Positions 51,545 to 61,093 of a stretch of DNA of 64,000 nucleotides are shown here, in pieces. Source of the stretch: Strix aluco. Taxonomy: Eukaryota; Chordata; Aves; Strigiformes; Strigidae. The stretch lies in the NCBI RefSeq assembly GCF_031877795.1, contig NC_133971.1, positions 9,649,973 through 9,713,972 on the forward strand. Direction: 5' to 3'. Numbering within the stretch: position 1 is the stretch's first letter; the number at the start of each line of letters is the position of its first letter. The translations under genes and the position numbers were made by a program. The notes under the pieces were generated by a model that made no database searches, was not told where the DNA came from, and saw nothing but the letters and a program-made list of their open reading frames with translations.

Positions 51545-51965
51545 TGGGGGTGTTTTGGCGTGATTTGGCAGGATATGGGTTGTTTTGGGGGATTATGGGG
51601 GATATGGGGATATATGGGGAAGTTTTGAGGTAATTTGGGGGAATATGGGGGGTTTTGGGGTGATTAGGTGTGATATGGGGGTTTTGGGGGGATATGGGGG
51701 GGTGATTCAGAGGGATATTGGGGGTTTTAGTGGATATAGGGGATATAAGGGGCATTTCAGAAGGATATGGGGGGATTTAGGGAGATATGGGGAGGTTTTG
51801 GGGGTGATTTAGGTGATATGGGGGGTTTGGGGGTGATTTGGTGGGATATGGGTGCTTTTGGGGTAATATCGGGGATATGGGGGGATATAGGGAAGTTTTG
51901 GGGTTATTTGGGGGGATATGGGGATTTTGTGGCGATATGGTGTGCGTTTGGGGTGATTTGAGAGT
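51545..51965. repeat. G-rich satellite, GGGGATATGGGG type (inverse of 16966-17795)
   Basis: About 420 bp of imperfect repeats made of GGGGATATGGGG, GGTTTTGGGG and GGTGATTTGGGG blocks. They are the reverse complement of the units in the array at 16966-17795. The + strand here has dense G runs and is a strong G-quadruplex candidate. Open frames through it are repeat artefacts. Confidence 0.93.
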
Positions 51966-52814
51966 GCTAAGGACTGTGGGGGCATGGTTTGGGGGGTGCT
52001 GTAGTACACTTTGGTGTCACAACCCCCCCCTTTCCCCCCGCTTCTTCTCCCACAGCCACCCTGACACACTTCGGGCAGCGTCTGTGCATGGCTTGTGGAA
52101 GCCCCACCCCCCATTTAATTCTGGTGTATTTTGGGGGGTTTTGTGTTGGGGTGGGTTGGGGGGGGGTCCTACAGGAATAAAGGACCTTGCAGTGAAGGTG
52201 TCAGGGGAGTCAGTGTCAATGGGGTGGGGGGGAGTGGTGTAGTTCCTACAGGAATATTTGGGGGGGGGCTGTGAGCCTTCAGGGGATCAGGGAGTGGGGC
52301 TGGGGGGGCTGTGAGCCTCCAGCTGCCTTGTCAGCAAACCAGGCTGCCCCGGCCTGCCCTGGCACGGCCGTCTTCTCCAGCTGAAGCTTTGTTTTGGCTA
52401 TTTACAGCATTTTTTATTTGTTTATTTACTTATTTATTGATTTAAAAAATTAAAGGCAAGCTGAGGTCTTGCTCAGTACCGTGCCTGCGGGACATCTAAA
52501 AGGCATTTGTAGCCCCTGGGGCTGGCGGGGAGACCCAGCGCTACAGCTGCCCCCTTCACACACCAGAAACCCCCGGCCGGCTCCTTACTTTGGGAGCGTT
52601 TAGTATTTCCCTGTGCAGAGGAAAATTCTGTTGGGGGAAACCCCCTGGCAAAGCTGCACCTGGTGCTGCTGCAGGACTCCAACCCAGGAGCGGGTGCAGC
52701 ATTTGAGGGGAGCGTTTCTACCGCCCAGAGGGGACGTCTGGTTTGTACCTTTGCCATGATTTCGGGGGCTCTGAGGAAACTGCCTGACAAACTGTGTGCA
52801 GGGATGAGGGCCCC
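51966..52814. other. Non-coding stretch between satellite and duplicated segment B
   Basis: No gene recognised. G-rich runs continue to about 52300, and a (TTTA)n-like microsatellite lies at about 52411-52445. Confidence 0.45.
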
Positions 52815-53434
52815 GGGGGACAGCGAGCTGCCGGGGACGGTGGCCCCATAAGGACCTTCAGCCCTTCCTGGCCACCGTGCCCTGCCTATGTCTTGCCCTC
52901 GCCCTGAGCTGATGGCGCGGCTCCTGGGAGAAACCCCAAACTCCCCAGGACGTGGTGCTGGGCAGCCTGCTCGAGCTGAGCCTGCTTGAGCCCAGCTTGG
53001 ACCAGATGACCTCGACGGGCTCCGTCCAACCTCCACCCTCCCACGTGACTCTGGGCTTGGGTTTCCCTCCTACAGCACCTCGACTCAGCCCTGATGCCCA
53101 CTGGGAAGGGTGCTGGGACAAGGGACGATCCCAAACCTCTCCCCGAGGATTCACCTCAAAACAACAGCCCCCACACCAGAATATCTAGTGGCAGACTTGG
53201 ACACAAGAGGGAAAAGATCTTTTTATTGTAGACAGCAACTGCGGAGGCCCCGGAGTCACAGTGGTTCAGGCAGGGAGAAGGAATCAGCACCTGCAATGAC
53301 AGAGTCAGAAAGCTCTGGTGAATCCATGACAGGAGGAAGAGGCAGGGTTTTGTTGCCCTCTCTTTGGGGAACACTGTTTATGAGGAATTGCTGACGGCCC
53401 AGAGCAGAGAGCTGTTGCTGGCGCTGGCTACGGG
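52815..53434. repeat. Duplicated segment B, paralogous to 13390-14004
   Basis: See the partner at 13390-14004. The alignment continues past its right end only in pieces: 53435-53463 matches 14250-14287, and 53464-53690 matches 16641-16960 with an internal gap. Relative to the partner, about 245 bp and then about 2.35 kb are missing. Confidence 0.9.
53222..53227 (-). promoter_or_regulatory. Poly(A) signal AATAAA of TAGAP-like copy 2
   Basis: Lies about 30 bp after the C-terminal stop codon at 53256-53258 and is conserved in copy 1. Confidence 0.6.
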
Positions 53435-54407
53435 CCTGACCTGCTGCACCTTCCTGCATCTTTCCGCTGCCCCTCCGGTGCCTGTGGAGGGAGGGCTGGG
53501 ACCCCCCTGGCCAGGCTGGTTGACCTGGGTGGGCTGGGGCAGCAGCCGGGGTCTGCCGCAGAGCAAAGGGCCAGGGCAGCCCCCTCCTCCTCCTGATGCT
53601 GCTGCTGCTCCCTCGTCCTGCAAAGGAAAAGAGAACAAGAGCCCGTCAGCGGAAACTGCCAAGCCAGCGCTCCCAGAGCCTGCCCTGCCCTGCCCTGCCT
53701 GCAGCACGGTGCTAAGCGGTGTGGCAGGATGGGCAGGGACCGGCAGCTAGAACTGTCCCCGGGACAGCCTGGCCCATTCCTGGCCCTTTCCTCCTCCAAG
53801 CTGTGGGCAGCACCAGAGGCTGCATGTCCCCACAGAACCACATCCATCGGCTGCTGCCCAGCGCTGTCCTTCCTCCTCTGGCTGACGTCCTCCCTCGGGC
53901 TGCCCAACCTGTATGGGGACACTCAAGGGACACGTGAGCACAGCCCAGCCGCTTGCAGGAGGGGCCTTTCTTTCCCAAACTCACCTGGTAAGTGGCAAAG
54001 TCCCCCTTCACTGCTAGACAGGACAGTCGGAGGCCCTTGCTTGAGATCAGCCTGCAAGAGCCAGGCTGCACTTAGAGAGCAGAGAAAGGGCCACCAACCC
54101 ACCATCCCACTGCTCGCCCATCCCTGCACCCCAGCACAGCCAGAGGGGAAAGGCAGCCGTTCTCCCCTCTGCCTGGCCCTCCACCAGCCTCTCCAGGCTC
54201 CTGGTGCTGAACAGCCTCCCCTGGCAAGAGAGAAGCAGTGGTAGAAGGGGAGCAGTGATGCCTGTGCTGCTTGGTGGGAGGAGCAGTGCTGGGGACAGCA
54301 CCCGGACCAGAAGGACACTCACGACATGGCAGCGGCTCCGCTCCTTCTCCAGGAGCTTGAGTGACAGGACGAGGGTCACCTGGGATTTCTTGGCTCCTTC
54401 TGGTGTC
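53222..54407 (-). pseudogene. TAGAP-like copy 2, RhoGAP core deleted
   Basis: The 3' end (AATAAA at 53222-53227, C-terminal SPELSDSVIAGADSFSLPEPL) and the N-terminal exon region (53464-53640, ending upstream at the same TTTGCAG acceptor) match copy 1. The sequence carrying exons b to e, with the arginine finger and the rest of the GAP fold, is gone, as is the SLFGQPLAALCGED segment of exon a. Upstream it keeps two further exon-like pieces that copy 1 lacks: 54051-53995 (LISSKGLRLSCLAVKGDFATYQ split by a GTGAGT donor after YQ) and 54407-54323 (KKSQVTLVLSLKLLEKE, GTGAGT donor). I do not recognise these; they may be 5' exons of the avian TAGAP-like family. The C-terminal frame ends at TGA 53256-53258, where copy 1 has lost two bases and reads on. 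Without the GAP core the product cannot be a GAP. Confidence 0.7.
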
Positions 54408-55020
54408 CTGTGTACCGGGAAGGGACAGGGAGAGAGCTGGGTGAGCCCCAGGCTGCCTCGGCATAGAAAGCTGGTCATCCATGGTGCTGTCACCACTTTG
54501 ACCGTCCTCCCCATTCCTTCTCCCTCCCCCAGATTCCTGTGTCGAGCATGACCTCGTATGGTACGGAGTGTCCCCCGTGCTCAGCTGGGGTCAGCTCTCC
54601 CGGCAGCCCTGCGCCCTCCCGACTTCCTGTGCACCCGCTCGTGTGCAGAGCCTGGGAAAATGAAAAATCCTTGACTTAGGACGAGCACTACTTAGCACCA
54701 ACTATAGCATCAGCATGTTATCAGCATCGCTCTTGTACTAAATCCAAAGTACAGCACTGGACCAGCTCCTAGGAAGAAAACTAACTCTGTCCCAGCCAGA
54801 ACCAGCACAGGCATCTGCCTTCTTTGGTGCTCTGCTGCTCTTCTCTGCGCACTGCCAGGGTGGGACTGGTTTCCCCTTCACACGCCCATTGGGGAGCTGA
54901 AGCGAGAGCTGGGTGAGGACAGCCACCGCCCACGGGCTTCCTCATCCTCAGACTGAAAAAATGCCACCTCCGGGCCCCACTTACCTCGATGGCCTCCAGG
55001 GGTGTCCAATAGCCTCCAGT

Positions 55021-55335
55021 GGTACTCGGTGGTCCTTAGGGTTCTCCGGTGGTCCTTGATGATCCTCAGTGATCCTTGGGGTTCTCTGGCAGTCCTCGAT
55101 GATCCTCAGTGGTCCTTGGGGTTCTCTGGTGGTCCTCAATGATCTTCAGCAGTCCTTGGTGTTCTCCGGTGGTCCTCGATGGTCCTCAGAGTTCCTCGGT
55201 GATCCTCAGCGGTCCTCGGTGGTCCTCAGTAGGCTCTGGCTATCCTTGGTGGTCCTCAGCATGCTCTGGCTGTCCTCAGTGCTCCTCAGGGGTCTCTGGC
55301 ACTCCTCAATGGTCCTCGGCAGACTCCAGCAGGCT
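55021..55335. repeat. Minisatellite, 40-bp unit with 10-bp substructure
   Basis: Successive 40-bp units start near 55048, 55088 and 55128, with the form GGTGGTCCTC GATGATCCTC AGTGGTCCTT GGGGTTCTCT. Each is built from four related 10-mers (GGTGGTCCTC type). Later units degrade into the 10-mer alone. Since 40 is not a multiple of 3, the open frames across it are not coding. Confidence 0.9.
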
Positions 55336-57717
55336 CCAAGGGACTCCTCCCGGCGCTATGGCACTGCCAGACAGAAAATGGCAGCCCCTGTCCTCGCCTC
55401 TTTGGGCTCAGGGCAGAGGAGATGACACTGGTACTTGACTGAAATGAAATCAAAAGAGTTATGTGCAGCCTGGCTTAAGTCATGCATTGGTCAACACTGG
55501 GCAGCTACAGTGTAGGTTAAATTTGTATTTTTCTTCAGCCTTTTTTTTTTTTTTTTTTTGTCTGGCTGCTATTAAGACTTCTGAAAGGTAGATGGCTTCA
55601 CCTTTGAATTTTTGACAGATTTTGTGGTACAGAAACAGCAAGTCAGTAGCAAAAGGAGAGGCTGAGAAGCTGCTCCACTTCTGGGCTGAGGGAGCAGGAT
55701 GTAGGCCAAGACACCTTCACCCACTAGGACTGACTCACTGGCTTCTTCCCCTGGATGCAGTGGCAGGTAGCAATTACATCTAGAGCTGGCTTCAAGGATC
55801 AACGGTGGAGAGATAAGGCTGGAGCAGGAACTGCTCTAACAAAGAGTGGAAAACAATTTCTAAAGAAGTAGCAAAAAAGGGTGAAGAGAACTATGCAAAG
55901 GCATAGCTTGTGGGGCTGGGTGGTGGAAGAACTCAGTGTTTAGCAGAAACAGATGAGTAAAATGAAGGATAGGCAGCTTGCCTCTGCTGAATACAGGGGC
56001 TTCAGCAGTGCTGCAGCTGTGGATCAGGAACTGCTTGTTGCCTCCCACGTGGTCCTGAGCTCCCTGGTGGGGCTGAGGGAGTAAACTGGCCTCTGTTGAG
56101 AGTTGTGAGGGTATCCAGGGAGAAGGTGTTGGTGCTGCAATGGATGCCACGTGGGGCTCAACAGGGTTTGGGGGGCCCAGCAACGTGCCTGGGGAGGAGG
56201 AACTACATGGAAGAAGAGGACTGATGGAAAGCAGTGACTTACAACTCCAGGCTGAGCTGGAGGGCTTCATAGCACAGTCAGTATCTGATGAGGGCAGTGA
56301 AGACTTGCAAGCTGGTAAGTTTGTGTCTGAGTGCTTTAATGGTGTTTAAGCCCTGTCAAAGAGTAAAGATGGAAGCAAGAGGAGGAAATGTGTGTGAAAT
56401 AGTTCTCACTGAGCAGTAAGTGTCTGAAGGAGGTGTGTGGATGGGGGGGTGCATGGGAACTGAGCAGAGGAGCCCAGTTCTGCCACTGTTTCACTGTTAA
56501 TTGTTTAAGAAAAGAACCCATCCCCACTGTATTAGGATTTGCCAAACCAGGATGGACAGGCTTCATTAACTAACATGTAGAAAGCCTCATCAAAGAACAA
56601 ACCTTTTTGACTACCTTTGAAACAGTGGCAATCTTGGCAGAGCTGTGGGCTACAGGAGAGAAAGAGTGTTGTTGGCTTTATTTGGAGGTGAGGGCTAGGA
56701 TCTGGAGTGGAGAGGTGGATGGTGAGTGGGGTGAGACCTTGTTCCACTGGACACACAGGGAGCGCTGTGGGGGGAGTATACATGGACTGAGGAATGGTAT
56801 TTCATAATGTTTGCTCACATTAGGGGTGCCCAGAAGCAGCAATATTCTGGCTGCTATCATTGTCATGAATCAATGTATATGGAGTTAATGGTTACGCTTA
56901 TGGCTGGTTTTCCTGGTTGTTAATGGTGTGGGGAGTCGCAGACTGGGTCAGAGCTCACAGAAGAGACCCTGGGCCTTGCTGCCTGGGCGTCCGGCTGTTC
57001 TCTCTGCTCTCAATGAAGTTCTCATTCCTAGGAATTTTTCTCCTGCAAAGCTCTTCTGTGGCTGGCACCTGGATGGTATTATCCTCCCCATCATACAAGA
57101 AAGCTTGACCATGCAGGGACAGACACGTCATTTTATCTTTGCCTTACTTTGGCAAGGTCCTAAGGGAATGTCAGTCCTTGGCCAGGCCAGGTGATCTTCC
57201 CCTCCAGTTGCTTGGCCAGAGCTTCTGCATGGTCAGCCCTCAAGGGTGCTTTCTGTGCCTTAGGCTGGGTGCAATGATGAAAGTCTTGGTTTTGGAGGAG
57301 CTCTAGTGACTCCAGGGAGAAAATAGTGTGGTGTGGCCGGAGAGAACAGAAGGTGAGCTGCTGATGATTCTTTTTGAAGTATCTGATCCCCAAGAGGAAG
57401 ACACTACTCAATGTTGTGTGGCTCAGACCTCAGAGCTATTGACACCAATGACCTAAAATACCAGTGTAACAGGAAGAAAATCAAACAGCTTCACATGGTG
57501 CAGAAGCAGTATTGATTAGCCAAGACAACAAACTTCCCAATCAATGGTCTGGCTTCTATTTTTTTACTTTTAAATAATCTTCTGACCATTTCACCCTACA
57601 CTTCCATTCCTAATTATTGATTTGTTTTCTTGTGTCTCTCTCCATCTTTCACAATCTGTGGGTTCTCATAAGCTTCTCTAGCTGTTGCAGATCTTAACTG
57701 TATAACATGTCTAAGGT
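55336..57717. other. Non-coding stretch
   Basis: No gene confirmed. A T tract lies at about 55541-55559. One exon-like segment at about 56240-56311 (SDLQLQAELEGFIAQ, then a GGTAAGTT donor) looks coding but could not be assigned or joined to others. Confidence 0.35.
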
Positions 57718-57722
57718 ATGAC

Positions 57723-58514
57723 TGTGAGAGACGAGAAACCAGGCCTGTGAGAAACTAAGAAAAACAGCCTGAGAAAGCAAAAGTTGAGGCTGATCGAACG
57801 AATACCTCAAACACTCTCAAGACAAAACTATGAGTCACAGGGTGGATAGTATGGAGGTCGAAGCTGATAAGGCTGCCCGAATAACACAGGATGCAGCTGG
57901 AGTGGGGAGCCCTGTGGGGACAGGATGGCTCTGCTCTGGTGCACCTGGACAAATTTCAAGGGCCATCTGTCCGGTGAATGACCTTTGCTTCATTATCCAC
58001 GAAATGCGTATTAAAGTTAACACCCCTCAATATGCTAACGAAGGCTAACATGATCGTGCTAATTACATCATCCCATGAAACACCTCACCCCTCCCCGTAC
58101 ATGGGATACGTAGGTATGTGGGTCAACCTAGGGGAGGGACCCAAGGAAAGTGGGTATAAATCAAAGGTGGGGAGAGGGAAGAAAGAAAGGGGGAGGGAGG
58201 GGCCTGGAGAGTGCAGTGAAGCGAAGAAGACAGATGCAAGCAAAGAAGACAGATGCCTCCTGGAACCCTCACTGGTGGGATCAACGCAGAAACCCAGACC
58301 AGTGATCTGTATTTCCCTATATCTCCCTCTTTTCCCTTTTGCATTAAGAAATGCAAGGCGTATTGTATTGCTTGCCACAACTTGCTATATCGTGTGTTCA
58401 ATTAGTACATTGCGGGTAGTTAATAAATGTTTGGACTTGGAGACTTGTTGTCTGCTCCATTGGGGATTTGTGAATCTGAGTCACTTGTCTCCCTCATCTG
58501 AGTGGGATGTGACA
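57723..58514 (+). repeat. Solo LTR (792 bp) with 5-bp target duplication
   Basis: The element starts TGTGAGAGACG and ends GGGATGTGACA, and it is flanked on both sides by ATGAC (57718-57722 and 58515-58519). TG...CA ends plus a perfect 5-bp direct repeat show an intact solo LTR left by recombination between the two LTRs of a provirus. AATAAA lies in TTAATAAATGTTTGGACT near 58420. A 5-bp duplication fits ERVL-type or some other avian ERVs. No internal viral sequence remains. Confidence 0.93.
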
Positions 58515-58519
58515 ATGAC

Positions 58520-60712
58520 CTATTCTGTCAGTGTATCTGAAGATTCTTCACTAGGGCTCTTCTCATCTGCCCAGCTCTTGAGTCAGCAGCGCTGTTTCTG
58601 GAGTCAGCACATGCTGTGCCACCTGTCTCAGGGTGATGCTGCACAGGTTCTTCTCCCATCTTTGATCCTCTCTGGCTCCTTCCATGTCTCTCCTGCCCCT
58701 GGTTACATTAAACATGCTTTTGAGTCCCCTGCAATGTAGGTGCTCCCACTCAGTGTGTCACTTTTCACTTGACTTCAAGAGGATGGCATCTGCCTTTGGC
58801 CAGCAATGCTGGATTGTGTCATCCATGCAGTCAGGTTTGAAAAGAGCATTCTTATATTGTCTTCTATGCTGTTTCTGGAGGTCAGTGAAATTTCATTGTT
58901 GTCTTACTTCCCAGAGATGGTGTTTGACCCTACCACCTCAAACTTTCCAAAGTTAAATGAAGCAAAATTAGGAACCTTGACAACTCAGGCTACTCTGATC
59001 TCTGCCTGACTCTTGGACCATATTACCATGTGAAATGTCTCTGCTCTCCCATTAGTCACTTGTAAGCAGCTTTTCCAGTGTCTGTACATTGTCCAGTACA
59101 TTAAGGTTCTGGCCCTGGATCTATGGATTCTAACAAGTACAGTAACACACATAATAGATGCTGAGACTCATAGGAACAGTATCACAACAGTTGAAATTTC
59201 CTCCTGAAATTTTCAAAACAATAGGATGTCCTATATTGTTCACTGTAGTACTGCTGAGGGCACTGGTGTCCTGTTATCTCGCATCTAGGTGTGTATTAAC
59301 TGTGTCTACCAGTATTGTTTGAGCAGAAGCGAGGTTTCTAGCTGTGGTCGTGCCTGCGGGCTCTGGGAACCAGAAGAGGGTGCTGGAGATCTTCGGCTGG
59401 CTCTGACCTCTACTGCTGTTCTACTTGCAGATTTTGTGCAACTGTTATTAGTTAATCTGTTTTTGTTTTTCTAAAGTAGTGTAACTAGGTATTCTAGGTT
59501 TTTTTGATGCTTTACTATACCAGCCTCTAAATGCAGAGACAATTGTACTGTTCATAGAACTGCTCTACTTTGGTATAATTTAGGACTATACTCGTGAAAT
59601 GACTGAAACAGCTGCATGTTGCAGGTTGGAGTTTGGCTAGAGATGTTCCTAAGCAGAACAGTCTGCATGTATAGGTATATTGTAAATCAAGGAGGGAAAG
59701 ACAGTTCTCTTATATTTTTAGTGACATAATCTCTGTACATACCTGAATATTTATTTAAACTTCTGGGAGCAAAATCAGTTGCGTTCTCTGTTCTGTCATG
59801 ATTCTCCTCTGAAGTAAATCTATTTGAAAATTACTGGTTGCATTCATGTGCTGCAGTGACACTCTCTGAGACTTTGCAGCTGGGTTTAGGGAAGGCTGAT
59901 GTTTTCCATGAAAACCTGGCCTTTTTTCAGAGGTGTCTCTACCAGTGTTCACAATAAGACAGGTGTTTAATTGCTTTAAAAAAAGCAGTAAAAATGTACA
60001 ACAGGAAAAGGCTTATTCTGATTCTGTTCATCACAAAAAGCTGACACTAGGGGACAGAAGATATATAGTTGAGATATGTTCTCATTTATGTATTTGCAGT
60101 TAGACTGCTTCTTGCCACAGTTGGGATGAGATGGCTTTTTACAGTCTGCAACTTGCAGCTTGCTTAAAGGAGTTTTCTTTTCCACTGGATTTTTACAAGA
60201 AGTTTTTATGTCTCTCCTGCACTGCAGTTCTGATGCTGATGTATGCCTGTTGGAAATGAGCCATGAGCACTTATAACAAGTTTTTGTGGCTTTTGGACAA
60301 AATCTTCAAATCTGGGTGGCTAGCATGAAGCATCTTTATTTTGAAAAGTAATTGTTTCATTTTTCAAAGGTGGACCATCCTCATTCTTGTTCATCAGGGG
60401 GAATAACAGATACTCACTATGGTTGAAAACAAGACTTCTTGACTGGGTTTTAGAGTTTTACATAAAAGCAATATTATTTTAACTATCCAGACCTAAGGGA
60501 GTTAGGGAATAAGATGTATTAATGTGCCAACCTGTCTCTGGGATATGAGGTGTGATACTCTGCTTCTCTTGCTCAGGGAGGAAAACAACAATTCTCACTA
60601 GTTTTTTCTGTTGTTACACTAATTGGCTAAGAGATTGTAAAAGGAACAAGCTTTAGAAAACTCTTTTCTCTTAGGATATTATTAATAGCAGGAATAATTA
60701 ATAAATAGGTAT
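58520..60712. other. Non-coding stretch
   Basis: No gene recognised, only short frames. Confidence 0.45.
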
Positions 60713-61093
60713 TGTTTTATAGAGCACAGGTGCTCTAGGAACAATACTAACAGTTCAGTGCAGTATGCACAGGTGCTCTCGGAACAATACTGAAGATAAG
60801 TAACCATGACGACCGAAGACTGCATCAGTGAACAGCAGTGTCCGAAGATGAATTAGAATGGATCTGTAAGAACTAGCCAAAACTGTGGAAAACAATGGAC
60901 TTTTGAAATTGATGATGAATTGAGAGCTGAAAGTTCCTGGAAAATCACCAAAGACTCTTTGTATTGTATGTTATATCATATATATAGAGGGCGCTTTTTG
61001 TTAGCTGTTGCCACTCACTGAGGTGATGGCCCAACTCTGAGTTGTTAATAAAGCAAGCCTATAGATACCCACAGTCTGGTAAAATCCTTTAAC
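60713..61093 (+). repeat. LTR-like element with TATA box and AATAAA
   Basis: The layout suggests an LTR: a U3-like region, ATATATATAGAGGG near 60978-60992, then GTTAATAAAGCAAGC near 61045 and a CA end near 61093. A 25-bp block (GCACAGGTGCTCT then GGAACAATACT) is repeated at about 60723 and 60768. No target duplication was found, so the boundaries are approximate and the family unassigned. Confidence 0.5.

Noticed and set aside
51585-51812. Open frames of glycine-rich peptide in the inverted satellite
   Set aside because: Same reason: repeat-derived reading frames on several frames and both strands.
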